A stretch of DNA of 64,000 nucleotides from JAWSVE01 sp033852115 (GCA_033852115.1 JAWSVE010000006.1:186001-250000); one strand, 5' to 3'; shown: positions 17,577-27,034, numbered from the stretch's first letter. A program made the numbers and translations. The notes: a model not told the origin generated them from the sequence alone.

Positions 17577-19235
17577 CTAAGCACATAAAGCACCTCGGTG
17601 TGTTTCATGCAATCTATGACCATCTAAAAACCATATTTTATTGAACAACTCGTCTTCATTTTTATCATGGCTAATCCAAAGTACTGTTTTATCTTTTACG
17701 TGCTCTTTCAACAACCGAACAACCCGCTGTGCTTGTGCTGGTCCCAAATGTGCGGTCGGCTCATCAAGAAAAACGATAGGAAGGTCAAATAAAATGATAC
17801 GAGCAATTGCCAATCGCTGGCGCTGCCCACCAGAAAGAGGCGGCAAATCCCCCATAGGAGTATCAAGACCAAGCGCTTGCTGATTAAGCCAACCCGTCAG
17901 CCCAACCTTGTCGATTACTTCCAATAATTGCCTATCATTGTAGTCAGCAATATTCAGACACAGGTTTTCACGTACACTACCAGCCACTATATCAGCCGAT
18001 TGAGTCAACCAGGCCACCTGGCTTGGATTTAGATGATGCGGGTTATCAGCGTACATTTCGCGTATTCCGATAAGCGCTTCTAACAATGTTGTTTTACCCG
18101 CTCCCGATGCGCCCTTAATTAGCACTTTATCGCCGACATCTAATACAAGGTGACTCGCACCAACCAGCACATCGCCACCAGGCACACGGATTTCCATATT
18201 GTTAAGATTCAACTCGCGCGCGACATTCGAATAGACATCAACTCTCGAATTTGGGCTAAGCACTTCACATAATTGATCAGCAGCACCTATAGCCTCCGCT
18301 CTCTGATGATAAAATCGCCCCAATGTTTTTAGTTCATTAAAAAATATCGGCACAATCATTAGTGAAAATAGGCCTTCATGAAGGCTTAACCCCGATCGCC
18401 AGCTACCAAAATTTAGCTCTCCCAACAAACTAAAGCCAACAAAGACAGCCACTAACGCCATTGCCAAGGTAGCGAAAAAATCCAGGACTGATGAGGAAAG
18501 AAATGCAAGCCGGACCACTTTCAACGTACGATCGCGAACGATCATGGCCGCCTGCGAAAACACTTCCTGCTGTCGCCGCAATGCATGGTGAACATGTATT
18601 AGTTGTCTCGCACGTAAACGATCTTGAAAAATATCACTCAACCGCTCAATGACTTTGAAATGTTCACGGTGTGCTTCTGCCGCACCCTGCCCCATAACCC
18701 ACATGAACAATGGTATCAGTGGCGCGGACACAGCTAACAATAGCGCAACCACCCAACTAATAGGAATGACAAGAAGTAGGACAATAAAAGGGATAATAGT
18801 CGCTAAACGTTTCTGGGGAAGGTAGTTTGAATAGTACTCCTGAATTGCAACAAGGCGCTTCATATAAAATAATTGCCATGCTGCACAAGAGTGGTCTCGA
18901 ATAACAGCCAAGCTACGCGAACGAAGCACATCACTCAGTTGATCACTGAAAGAAATGCCCACCCGCTCAAATAATGATGACTTTGCTCTATCAATTTGGA
19001 CCTGTGCGGCTAACTGCAAAGAAAAAAACAAACACAACCACAACAGTGCCGAACGGTCATGATCCGCCTCAGTTAACATAGTGTTTAGAATGCCCGTCAG
19101 CACCCATAAACACATCACTTGAACAATAAATTTGCCAATAGACAAAAAGGTGATGAGGGAGATAACTCTCTCAAACGGTTGAGCACGCGATGCAAGCCAA
19201 CCCACTAGCTCCTTATTCCGCTGCTCATCCACCAT
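17577..19235 (-). CDS. cydD: CydD, ABC exporter subunit for cytochrome bd assembly
   Basis: 552 residues with an N-terminal membrane domain and an ATPase with Walker A GASGAGKTTL, signature LSGGQRQRLAIAR and Walker B FLDEPTAHLG. Partner of CydC in the thiol exporter required for cytochrome bd maturation. Its ATG (19235) lies three bases after the cydX stop, so it is translated from the oxidase transcript. This cydA-cydB-cydX-cydD-cydC order joins the oxidase and its assembly factor in one unit, unlike E. coli, where cydDC is separate. All sequence hallmarks intact. Confidence 0.93.
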   Translation of the reverse strand: MVDEQRNKELVGWLASRAQPFERVISLITFLSIGKFIVQVMCLWVLTGILNTMLTEADHDRSALLWLCLFFSLQLAAQVQIDRAKSSLFERVGISFSDQLSDVLRSRSLAVIRDHSCAAWQLFYMKRLVAIQEYYSNYLPQKRLATIIPFIVLLLVIPISWVVALLLAVSAPLIPLFMWVMGQGAAEAHREHFKVIERLSDIFQDRLRARQLIHVHHALRRQQEVFSQAAMIVRDRTLKVVRLAFLSSSVLDFFATLAMALVAVFVGFSLLGELNFGSWRSGLSLHEGLFSLMIVPIFFNELKTLGRFYHQRAEAIGAADQLCEVLSPNSRVDVYSNVARELNLNNMEIRVPGGDVLVGASHLVLDVGDKVLIKGASGAGKTTLLEALIGIREMYADNPHHLNPSQVAWLTQSADIVAGSVRENLCLNIADYNDRQLLEVIDKVGLTGWLNQQALGLDTPMGDLPPLSGGQRQRLAIARIILFDLPIVFLDEPTAHLGPAQAQRVVRLLKEHVKDKTVLWISHDKNEDELFNKIWFLDGHRLHETHRGALCA

Positions 19236-19238
19236 CAG

Positions 19239-19349
19239 CTATTGCTCAACATCTCGATCCAAGTCCTCCACTGATTCGAGCCACATAGCGTTAATTATGC
19301 CAAAAGAGCAAGCCAGTAATACGCCCAAGATCCAAGTAAAATACCACAT
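19239..19349 (-). CDS. cydX: CydX, small subunit of cytochrome bd oxidase
   Basis: A 36-residue ORF read from ATG 19349 to TAG 19239, too short for ordinary ORF lists. It starts MWYFTWILGVLLACSFGIIN, the hallmark of CydX, followed by AMWLE and an acidic C-terminus. It forms one membrane helix that packs beside CydA and stabilises the haem d site. It sits 16 bases after cydB and three bases before cydD on the same strand, exactly where expected. High confidence from sequence and position. Confidence 0.96.
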   Translation of the reverse strand: MWYFTWILGVLLACSFGIINAMWLESVEDLDRDVEQ

Positions 19350-19365
19350 AAATTGTCTTCTCAAG

Positions 19366-20505
19366 TTAATATAGTGAATGCGAATTTGCGACGATGTGTG
19401 ATTCTTTTATTCGGCCACGCATGGTATAGAAACTCCAACCTGTATATCCCAGCACAATAGGCACAAAGATCATAGCAACCCAAAACATGACGGCCAAAGT
19501 GAAATGACTGGACGTCGCATCCCACATTGTCAGGGAAGCATTTAGCATGGTGCTACTAGGCATCAAAAATGGAAACATCGAAAAGCCAGCTGTCATAATG
19601 ATGCCCGCTAGACTAGCACTAGAAAACACAAAAGCCATACCAGTCTGCGATTGCTTTGAAAACCATATAACAGCAAGGGGAGATAGTGTTCCAAGCAAAG
19701 GCGCAATCAACATCCAGGGGTATTTACTATAATTACTCAACCAACCGCCTGACACAATTTCAACTGACTTATTCAGCGGATTCGATGGCGCTGCGCCATC
19801 CACAGAAGAAACTAGAGCATACCCATCTAGCCCAAATGCTACCCAGAGACCTGCCAACACAAACAAGCCGCTTGTGACCCCACCAAAAATACTTGCGACT
19901 GCTACAGAACGCGATCGAAGTTGGGCATCTGTTTTGAGCTGCAACCAGGTGGCACCGTGCATCATTAACATCGAAACGCTAATTAAACCGGACAACAAAG
20001 CAAATGGTGTTAGCAATCCGAAGAACGAACCGGTATAAGTTGCTTTTAAAGTATTATCCATTTCAAAAGGAACACCCAGCAACAGGTTGCCAAACGCAAC
20101 ACCAAAAATCAGCGCCGGCACCAGACCACCAACAAACAAGAGCCAATCCCAAGTAAGTCGCCAACGGGGAGACTCTAGCTTACTGCGATAATCAAAACCT
20201 AGCGGCCGCATCCATAGTGCCGCCAGTGTAAGCAGCAAAGCTAAGTAGAACCCAGAGAAAGCCGTCGCATAGATAATTGGCCACGCCGCGAAAATGGCTC
20301 CGCCGGCAGTAATAAACCATACTTGATTTCCATCCCAATGAGGCCCAATAGTATTTATTAACACTCGGCGCTCAGTGTCAGTCCGCCCCACAAATGTAAG
20401 CAAAGCACCAACACCTAAATCAAAACCATCGGTAATTGCGAACCCAATCAACAGGACGCCGACCAAAACCCACCAAATAAGACGTAGTATTTCGTAATCA
20501 ATCAT
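19366..20505 (-). CDS. cydB: CydB, cytochrome bd ubiquinol oxidase subunit II
   Basis: 379 residues, normal length, with about eight membrane helices. Hallmark N-terminal segment ITDGFDLGVGALLTFVGR and GPHWDGNQVWFITAGGA. Together with CydA it forms the high-affinity bd oxidase that reduces O2 to water with quinol and is important under low oxygen. Its ATG overlaps the cydA stop (ATGA), showing translational coupling, and cydX follows 16 bases later. Confidence 0.96.
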   Translation of the reverse strand: MIDYEILRLIWWVLVGVLLIGFAITDGFDLGVGALLTFVGRTDTERRVLINTIGPHWDGNQVWFITAGGAIFAAWPIIYATAFSGFYLALLLTLAALWMRPLGFDYRSKLESPRWRLTWDWLLFVGGLVPALIFGVAFGNLLLGVPFEMDNTLKATYTGSFFGLLTPFALLSGLISVSMLMMHGATWLQLKTDAQLRSRSVAVASIFGGVTSGLFVLAGLWVAFGLDGYALVSSVDGAAPSNPLNKSVEIVSGGWLSNYSKYPWMLIAPLLGTLSPLAVIWFSKQSQTGMAFVFSSASLAGIIMTAGFSMFPFLMPSSTMLNASLTMWDATSSHFTLAVMFWVAMIFVPIVLGYTGWSFYTMRGRIKESHIVANSHSLY

Positions 20506-22058
20506 AGCTCTACTCCTTGCAGGTGACCGTCAGTATTCTCTGCTTCTTTAGCTGGACCTTTGCGCGCAAATTTCACCATCAAATAAAGCCCCGCAATAAA
20601 CATAACAGTGTAAAACAAGCTAATCGTAACGAGTGAAATCACTAGATCGCTTACAGCCAAGTTCGAAACGGCCGTATGAATCGGCAACACTTCTGCAATC
20701 GCCCAAGGTTGACGCCCATACTCCGCAACGAACCAGCCTGCCTCACTTGCAACCCAAGGCAAAGGCAAGCTAAATAACGCTAAACGTAAAAGCCATTTTG
20801 GCTTTTCAACATGGTGTTTAGCGCTAAACCAAAAAGCTAAAGCAAACACCATTAACATAAAGAAACCTGAACCTACCATGAGCCGAAACGACCAGAACAT
20901 TGGTGCAACACCTGGGATACTGTAGTCTACCGCCTTCTCAATACCCTCTTCGGTTGGCCGCGCAATATCGTCAACAAACGGCTCCAATAAAAGGCCGTAG
21001 CCTAAATGTTCTTTAAGATCTTCAAAGCGCTTAGCCTCTTCTTGACTCAAACCACCGGCCTTCAACTGCTTAAGCAACACATTAGCTTCAGCGCCTTTAA
21101 TAATTCTTTCCCTATTCATTGCTTTTAAATCCTGCAAACCCAAAACAGGCTCGTCAAAGGAACGCGTTGCAATGATTCCCATCGCATAGGGAATTTTAAG
21201 GGCATAGTCGGTATGTTGCGTTTCTTCATTCGGGAACCCGAAGAGAGTAAACGCCGCAGGCGGCTCATGGGTTTTCCACTCTGCTTCAACCGCTGCCAAT
21301 TTTACTTTTTGCACATCACCCAGCTCATAGCCGCTTTCATCGCCAAGCACAATCACTGATAGCGCCGAAGCCAAACCGAAACTCGCAGCGATCGCAAAGG
21401 AACGCCGAGCAAAGGCTACGTGCTCTTTGCGAAGCAAGTAGTATGCAGATATCGCTAGAATGAACATCGATCCTGTGACGTATCCAGCCGATACGGTATG
21501 AACAAACTTCACTTGTGCAACCGGGTTTAGCAACAGATCAGCAAAGCTTGTCATCTCCATGCGCATCGTGTCCGAATTAAACACAGAGCCTTGAGGATTT
21601 TGCATCCAACCATTTGCAATGAGAATCCATAACGCAGAGAAATTACTACCTAAAGCCACACACCAGGTAACGACCAAGTGCTTAACTTTTGACATTCTGT
21701 CCCAACCGAAGAAAAACAACCCAATAAACGTCGACTCAAGAAAAAACGCCATCAACCCTTCGATTGCTAACGGCGCGCCAAAAATATCGCCCACATAGTG
21801 AGAGTAATAGGACCAGTTCATACCGAACTGAAACTCCATGGTTATCCCTGTAGCAACACCAATAGCAAAATTAATCCCAAATAATTTACCCCAGAATTTG
21901 GTCATATCGCGGTAGATGGTTTTCCCCGTCATCACATAGACGGACTCCATAATAGCCAGCAGGAAAGTCATCCCGAGCGTTAGCGGCACAAAGATAAAGT
22001 GGTACATCGCAGTAATTGCAAACTGCCAACGAGACAGCTCAATAAGAGTTTCATTCAT
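20502..22058 (-). CDS. cydA: CydA, cytochrome bd ubiquinol oxidase subunit I
   Basis: 518 residues, close to E. coli CydA (522), so a long Q-loop type. His20 (in YHFIFVPLTLG) matches the axial ligand of the active-site haem b595/d pocket; the VKFVHTVSAGYVTG segment holds the haem b558 His and FWSFRLMVGSGF holds its Met ligand. GRQPWAI, conserved near the C-terminus, is intact. Catalyses quinol oxidation and O2 reduction at the inner membrane without proton pumping. First intact gene of the cyd operon. Its ATG overlaps by four bases the stop of a short upstream reading frame that looks like the end of a decayed gene. Confidence 0.96.
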   Translation of the reverse strand: MNETLIELSRWQFAITAMYHFIFVPLTLGMTFLLAIMESVYVMTGKTIYRDMTKFWGKLFGINFAIGVATGITMEFQFGMNWSYYSHYVGDIFGAPLAIEGLMAFFLESTFIGLFFFGWDRMSKVKHLVVTWCVALGSNFSALWILIANGWMQNPQGSVFNSDTMRMEMTSFADLLLNPVAQVKFVHTVSAGYVTGSMFILAISAYYLLRKEHVAFARRSFAIAASFGLASALSVIVLGDESGYELGDVQKVKLAAVEAEWKTHEPPAAFTLFGFPNEETQHTDYALKIPYAMGIIATRSFDEPVLGLQDLKAMNRERIIKGAEANVLLKQLKAGGLSQEEAKRFEDLKEHLGYGLLLEPFVDDIARPTEEGIEKAVDYSIPGVAPMFWSFRLMVGSGFFMLMVFALAFWFSAKHHVEKPKWLLRLALFSLPLPWVASEAGWFVAEYGRQPWAIAEVLPIHTAVSNLAVSDLVISLVTISLFYTVMFIAGLYLMVKFARKGPAKEAENTDGHLQGVEL

Positions 22059-22625
22059 ATACCGCTACTCCATAAGGGTGGAACAAAATTGGACAACCAA
22101 TAGCATGTGAGATAACCATCAAATATAGCTGGCATAGTTCTTTCGCTCGATACACTCTGATGGCTTGTATAAAAAATCGTAGCACCAACAGCGCCGATAA
22201 AGCCTATGAACTTGAACACTGCGGGAGGAACCAAGAAAATGAAATACGCAGGCGCAAACACCTAGGAAGACCACCCAACCAGAGAAACCACTTCCTAACC
22301 AGTAATTGGACAATCAGCCAGAAAAATAGACCAAACCTAACAAAAATCCAGCGAAACACATTGTGTCCTCAGCAACAGCCAATAGCGCCACAACAATATT
22401 GCTATCCGCAGTGACCCACCAACTCATAATCAAACGTTCACTCTGCCAGCCAGCAATTTGAAGGATGCATTAACGGAATGGGCATGACTAAATAGAAATG
22501 GGTCAGCATAGAGCGCTGCAAATAAGCGAGAAACCAACTCCCCTGCGCCCACACTACGACCAGCCCAAAGAACCCTATCGCGATCCTAAAACTATTGACT
22601 GGGATATGCTGCCTCCTTTAAAGAA
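22055..22625 (-). pseudogene. Possible decayed membrane-protein gene upstream of cydA
   Basis: On the minus strand, an AAAGGAGG site (near 22615-22622) is followed at the right distance by no ATG, GTG or TTG, but by an open hydrophobic frame (RIAIGFFGLVVVWAQGSWF) that stops after about 50 codons. A second frame then reads ADSNIVVALLAVAEDTMCFA, with a TGA in the middle, and a third reads FAPAYFIFLVPPAVFKFIGF and ends with a stop overlapping the cydA ATG by four bases. Hydrophobic segments spread over three frames, a strong ribosome site without a start codon and coupling to cydA suggest a frameshifted gene. I cannot name the family. It could also be chance or sequencing error. Confidence 0.35.
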
Positions 22626-23060
22626 GCATTCTTGTCAAATTGATCAAGACCGCAGATATTCACTAGTGGTGCCATAGAAAACCGAGAACACATAGAGTAT
22701 AGCCAAGCATGCCGCTATATTAGAAATTACTGATATAACGACTTGAGCAGCAGCAAGGAATAGGCCAAGTAGAAGGGGGCGAGATAACCCCTTTAAAACA
22801 ATAAGTTAGATCGCTGCCTAACATTAAAATTTGGTAAAACTTAGAAAACACGCCATTAATGACACAAAAATTGCCATTATTGGCGCAGGCTGTCCCGGCT
22901 CGCCTTCGGTTATCAGCTTAGGCCCCTCCACATCTGGGCTCAGAGAGGACACCAATGCAAAGTTAGCTGGCATATTTCCTGCTGAGCCATAATTCCTACC
23001 GAAAGGGTATTGCGTATACCCCGCACAGAATTGACCACCTAATTAAAATCGAGGAAAACG
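22626..23060. other. Intergenic region between the cyd operon and the DUF3365 cytochrome gene
   Basis: About 435 bases between divergent units. It should hold both promoters. On the minus strand TGGCAC (22674-22669) matches a sigma-54 -24 element, but the matching -12 position reads GTGAA and lacks the GC. A palindrome TTGATCAA lies near 22640; no complete FNR box (TTGAT-N4-ATCAA) was found. No RNA gene seen. Confidence 0.35.
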
Positions 23061-23618
23061 ATGGGCAAGACAATTTACACACTCACCATGCTAGTTGCGC
23101 TACATTGCTCCGCGTTAGCCGCAGAACCTGACGATAACACCATGCCGACCCAGTCGGAGAGAGGGAGGCTAATTGTGAGTCATTTTCACTCCACACTCAG
23201 TGGCAAACTAAAAGGAGCTATGAAAGAAGGTGGACCGATTAGTGCTATCGAAGTTTGCAATAAAGAAGCACAAAAAATTGCCCAAAGCCTTAGCGAGCAA
23301 AACCAAGTGACTGTGAAACGCATTACTGACCGAGTTCGAAATCCAGCCGATGCACCAGATGCAATAGACCTAAACGTATTAAAAGAATTTAGCGACCAGC
23401 TCACGAGCAACGCCAATGCGCCATTAGAAAAATTACATAATGGCAACGGGGTAACTCGCTACTACAAAGGCATCGTCATTCAGCCGCCGTGCCTAGTGTG
23501 CCACGGAGAAAACATCGCCCCGTCGATTGAAAGAACCCTCAATCAATATTATCCAAGTGACCAAGCACGAGGTTACAAACTAGGCGAGCTTCGTGGAGCA
23601 TTTGTTGTCCACTTTTAA
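23061..23618 (+). CDS. DUF3365 (Tll0287-like) c-type haem protein
   Basis: 185 residues with a signal peptide (cleavage near LAAEP) and one haem c motif, CLVCH, at about residues 147-151. EVCNKEAQKIAQ and the arrangement of a helical N-terminal part before the haem motif match the DUF3365 family, whose members bind haem in the periplasm and serve as redox/gas sensors or electron carriers. ATG 23061 has AGGAAAACG upstream. It is transcribed divergently from the cyd operon, so a link to respiration under low oxygen is possible but is inference. Confidence 0.88.
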   Translation: MGKTIYTLTMLVALHCSALAAEPDDNTMPTQSERGRLIVSHFHSTLSGKLKGAMKEGGPISAIEVCNKEAQKIAQSLSEQNQVTVKRITDRVRNPADAPDAIDLNVLKEFSDQLTSNANAPLEKLHNGNGVTRYYKGIVIQPPCLVCHGENIAPSIERTLNQYYPSDQARGYKLGELRGAFVVHF

Positions 23619-23635
23619 TGCTTAACAACATTAGC

Positions 23636-23671
23636 CACTGGCGCCTTATCCAGTGCGCCACGCGTTTTTTT
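23636..23671 (+). terminator. Putative terminator after the DUF3365 gene
   Basis: TGGCGC (23639-23644) pairs with GCGCCA (23655-23660), followed four bases later by a run of seven T. An overlapping CACTGG/CCAGTG pairing is also possible. Confidence 0.55.
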
Positions 23672-23783
23672 GCGACAACCGATACCTACGTAATAAATGC
23701 GAAAATAAAATCGTCTTTGTCTACGCTTTTGAATTACGGCGACTAACAATACTGGGAACATGCCCGAACTGCGGCATGCGATT

Positions 23784-24593
23784 TTATTTTTGCCGAGATT
23801 TTTTAATTGTATCGTAAGCGGCTTGTATTTCCTGGCTACGCTCGGTTGCCTCTTGGATCATATCTTCAGGAACACCCTGACCAGTCAATTTATCCGGATG
23901 GTACTGACTCATTAGTTTACGGTACGCTCGCTTTATAACTGCGTCACTATCTTCAGGCTTAACGCCTAATGCTTCATAAGCCATGGACAGTTGATCTGCA
24001 GATGCTGTTTGCGAATAGCCCGCACCACCGGATTGCGTACGGAATGATTCTTGAGCGCGTATCATACGAATCATTTGCTCGAAGGCGAACGATGGCATGC
24101 CAAGTGATTTCGCTACGTCGTGTAATACTCTCTGTTCGGCCTCATCGATCTCGCCATCGGCAAGTGCCACATGAATGAGATACACCAACAACATTTGCAC
24201 AAGATTCGCGTGCAGTCCGCACTCACGCTTAAACTCAGATAGGGCTGCCTGCACATCAAATTCTGGCTGAGACCCGGCTTTAAATAGCTCAATTGCTTCG
24301 CGGCGATGCTCTGGGGTCAGGCCCATCTGCACCATAAACGCTTCTGTCTGCTGCACTTCCTCTTCTGATATACGCCCATCAGCCTTGGCTAGGTGCCCCA
24401 GCAATTGGAATACTGTTTTAAAAAATGTATCTTGTATTTTCTTCAACTGCTCAGGGGAAGGACGCAAACGCAGCTGGGCTTGGCGATAACCGGTATCAAA
24501 AATGTGTCCCACAAACACACCCAGTAAAGCCAGAAAAAAACTGCCTCCGCCCACAAGGTACCCCAGGAATCCGCCAATAATTTTGCCAAACAT
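23784..24593 (-). CDS. djlA: DjlA-type membrane co-chaperone (TerB and J domains)
   Basis: 269 residues. A Gly-rich N-terminal membrane segment (about 5-28, IIGGFLGYLVGGG) with basic residues after it, a TerB-like helical domain (about 55-180, with two similar halves FQLLGHLAKADGRIS and LIHVALADGEID), a linker rich in Ser/Gly, and a C-terminal J domain (about 203-268) with the HPD triad in SQYHPDKL. DjlA is a type III J protein that recruits DnaK to the inner membrane and can act on the Rcs envelope-stress pathway in enterobacteria. Single gene here. Confidence 0.92.
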   Translation of the reverse strand: MFGKIIGGFLGYLVGGGSFFLALLGVFVGHIFDTGYRQAQLRLRPSPEQLKKIQDTFFKTVFQLLGHLAKADGRISEEEVQQTEAFMVQMGLTPEHRREAIELFKAGSQPEFDVQAALSEFKRECGLHANLVQMLLVYLIHVALADGEIDEAEQRVLHDVAKSLGMPSFAFEQMIRMIRAQESFRTQSGGAGYSQTASADQLSMAYEALGVKPEDSDAVIKRAYRKLMSQYHPDKLTGQGVPEDMIQEATERSQEIQAAYDTIKKSRQK

Positions 24594-24744
24594 GCTAACA
24601 ACATCTCTCTAGAACCAATTTATAGAGCGCACTGTAACACAAGGAAGATACGGAAATGACGCATAGCCGCAGACAAAAAGCGCGCTAAACTATTCATCAA
24701 TACCATTGTCAGTTCGATATGAACCTCATAATACGAGAAAGCAC

Positions 24745-25842
24745 ATGACACTTATTAAGAGCCTGCTTACGTTAACCGCCATAGTTAGCGTCTCTGCCTT
24801 TGCAGAGCCGAAAACCGAAACCTATATCGAAGACATCAACGTGCCCTGGGGGATGGCATGGCTGCCGCCATCCAACGGCCAAGCGCAGGGTGACATGCTT
24901 GTCACAGAGCGCAGTGGCTCTCTCTATAGAGTTCGCGACGGAAAAATCGCCGCTGAAATTAAAGGGCTCCCTGACATTCATGCTAACGGACAAGGCGGGC
25001 TGCTAGACATAGAACTTCACCCCCAGTATGACGAAAACGGTTGGATATACCTTTCTTATTCGAGCCCAGAGGGCGAGGGCAAAGGTAGCAATACCGCGAT
25101 CATTCGTGGGCAGCTTAACGGTAATCGTTTGACCAACATAGAAACCTTATATAAGGCAGAACCCAATTCTCGGCGCGGCCAGCATTATGGTTCTCGCATT
25201 GAATTCGATAACCGTGGAATGCTGTTTTTTTCAATCGGAGAGCGAGGCGATCGCGACACCAACCCGCAAGACCTTAGCCGTGACGGAGGCAAAATCTATC
25301 GTCTCCGTGACGATGGCCGCATTCCTCAAGACAACCCTTTCGTTAGTGATAAACAAGCAAAACCAGCGATATACTCCTGGGGACACCGCAATCCGCAAGG
25401 GATGGCGACTCACCCAACCAGCGGTGAGATATGGATTCACGAGCACGGTCCCAGAGGTGGCGATGAAATTAACATCGTCAAAGCCGGAGAAAACTATGGC
25501 TGGCCGATTCTCAGCTATGGTATCAATTACATTGGCACCGCCTTCGCGGAAGGCACAGAGCGAGAAGGCTACCAATCCCCTATTCATTATTGGGACCCTT
25601 CAATCGCGCCCTCTGGTATGACCTTTGTCACCAGCGATAAGTATCCAGAGTGGCAAGGAAAATTACTGGTCGGCTCGTTAAAGTTTCGCTACCTAGTATT
25701 GTGCTCCACCACCGAATCAGCCGTGACTAATACAGCGATAGTCATGAAAGACATCGGCCGAGTGCGCAACGTCAAACAAGGGCCTGACGGTTATCTCTAC
25801 GTGGCCACCGAGGGCAACGGGATTCTCAGGCTCATCCCATAA
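24745..25842 (+). CDS. PQQ-dependent aldose sugar dehydrogenase family protein
   Basis: 365 residues with a signal peptide (cleavage after AFAEP). Six-bladed beta-propeller of the glucose/sorbosone dehydrogenase family: INVPWGMAWLP at the start, GLLDIELHPQYDENG, GDRDTNPQDLSRDGGKI, IHEHGPRGGDEIN and the C-terminal VKQGPDGYLYVATEG. It matches the YliI/Asd type of periplasmic soluble dehydrogenases, which use PQQ to oxidise aldoses. ATG 24745 is chosen over TTG 24706 because the signal peptide begins there and a GAGAAAG site precedes it. No PQQ synthesis genes in the window, so the cofactor source is unknown. Confidence 0.9.
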   Translation: MTLIKSLLTLTAIVSVSAFAEPKTETYIEDINVPWGMAWLPPSNGQAQGDMLVTERSGSLYRVRDGKIAAEIKGLPDIHANGQGGLLDIELHPQYDENGWIYLSYSSPEGEGKGSNTAIIRGQLNGNRLTNIETLYKAEPNSRRGQHYGSRIEFDNRGMLFFSIGERGDRDTNPQDLSRDGGKIYRLRDDGRIPQDNPFVSDKQAKPAIYSWGHRNPQGMATHPTSGEIWIHEHGPRGGDEINIVKAGENYGWPILSYGINYIGTAFAEGTEREGYQSPIHYWDPSIAPSGMTFVTSDKYPEWQGKLLVGSLKFRYLVLCSTTESAVTNTAIVMKDIGRVRNVKQGPDGYLYVATEGNGILRLIP

Positions 25843-26015
25843 CCGTTTAACCATGACCAGCCTCTGGCCCTAGCCGCTTAGGTTTTGTACAATCCGCGCC
25901 CCCGTTTCTTAGATTGAATAGCGGGGATCGCATAGATCAGGCATCCACTCAGCCCTGATAACAATACCCTGATAACAGCCCTGGATTTACGCTCCAGCTA
26001 GCTAAGAGGTTAATC

Positions 26016-27023
26016 ATGTCAGACCAACAGGACCTTCCTGTGGTGGTGTGCGCGCTTTATAAATTTGTCGCACTCCCCCACTTCGAATCACTTCGAGAAC
26101 CACTTCTACAATTAATGCTCGAACAAACCGTCCGCGGCACTCTGCTGCTCGCAGCCGAAGGCATCAATGGCACCATTGCTGGTAGCCGAGAAGGCATCGA
26201 TACCGTGCTCAACTGGCTTCGTCAGGAGCCTGCGCTGTCTGAGTTTGATTTCAAGGAAAGCTATACACAAGAACTGCCGTTTAAGCGCAGTAAGGTCAAA
26301 CTCAAAAAAGAAATCGTCACCATGGGTGTTGAAGGTATCGACCCCAACCGCGTCGTTGGCACCTATGTCGAACCTAAAGATTGGAACGCACTAATCAGTG
26401 ATCCAGATGTAGTTGTGGTCGACACACGCAACGACTACGAATATCAGGTAGGCACATTTAACAACGCCATAAATCCAAACACCGAAACCTTTCGCGAGTT
26501 CCCGGATTATGTGAAGGAAAACCTCAACCCTCAAAAACATAAAAAAGTTGCCATGTTCTGCACCGGTGGGATTCGCTGCGAGAAGTCGACTGCTTACCTA
26601 AAAGAGCAAGGCTTCGATGAGGTCTACCACCTAAAAGGCGGCATCCTTAAATACCTGGAAGAAGTGCCGGAAGAAAACACCCTGTGGCAAGGCGAATGCT
26701 TTGTGTTTGATGATCGGGTGACCGTCAATCACCAACTTGAACGCGGCGAGTATGATCAATGCTACGCTTGCCGCCTTCCCATCACCGAAGAGGACAAGGC
26801 TAGCCCTCATTACGAGAAGGGCGTCAGCTGCCCACATTGTATCGACAAGGTCAGCGCTGAACAAAAACAGCGCTTTGCCGAGCGCCAAAAGCAACTTCAG
26901 CTAGCCAAGCGCCGTGGTGAAGTGCACATAGGTAGCGATGCACGATCTAGTTTACGTAAACAACGCGCCGCCAAGCAGCGTCTTCGCGCCAACCAACGTG
27001 AGCAATCGCTAAAACAAGGCTAG
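26016..27023 (+). CDS. trhO: TrhO, tRNA uridine(34) hydroxylase (rhodanese family)
   Basis: 335 residues. N-terminal acylphosphatase-like domain (LLLAAEGINGTIAG), central rhodanese domain (about 125-220) with the active Cys in MFCTGGIRCEKS, and a C-terminal Cys-rich stretch (CYACRLP, SCPHC) followed by a basic tail. TrhO hydroxylates uridine 34 of certain tRNAs with oxygen to give ho5U, an anticodon modification. ATG 26016 has AAGAGG upstream. A hairpin terminator follows directly, so it is likely monocistronic. Confidence 0.94.
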   Translation: MSDQQDLPVVVCALYKFVALPHFESLREPLLQLMLEQTVRGTLLLAAEGINGTIAGSREGIDTVLNWLRQEPALSEFDFKESYTQELPFKRSKVKLKKEIVTMGVEGIDPNRVVGTYVEPKDWNALISDPDVVVVDTRNDYEYQVGTFNNAINPNTETFREFPDYVKENLNPQKHKKVAMFCTGGIRCEKSTAYLKEQGFDEVYHLKGGILKYLEEVPEENTLWQGECFVFDDRVTVNHQLERGEYDQCYACRLPITEEDKASPHYEKGVSCPHCIDKVSAEQKQRFAERQKQLQLAKRRGEVHIGSDARSSLRKQRAAKQRLRANQREQSLKQG

Positions 27024-27034
27024 TGCTTGGTGAC

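Noticed and set aside
22620..22660. FNR/Anr box upstream of cydA
   Set aside because: TTGATCAA is a palindrome but the TTGAT-N4-ATCAA spacing is not met on either strand.
22651..22680. Complete sigma-54 promoter upstream of cydA
   Set aside because: The -24 TGGCAC is perfect, but the -12 position reads GTGAA and lacks the GC required by GG-N10-GC, so I list it only as a weak candidate.
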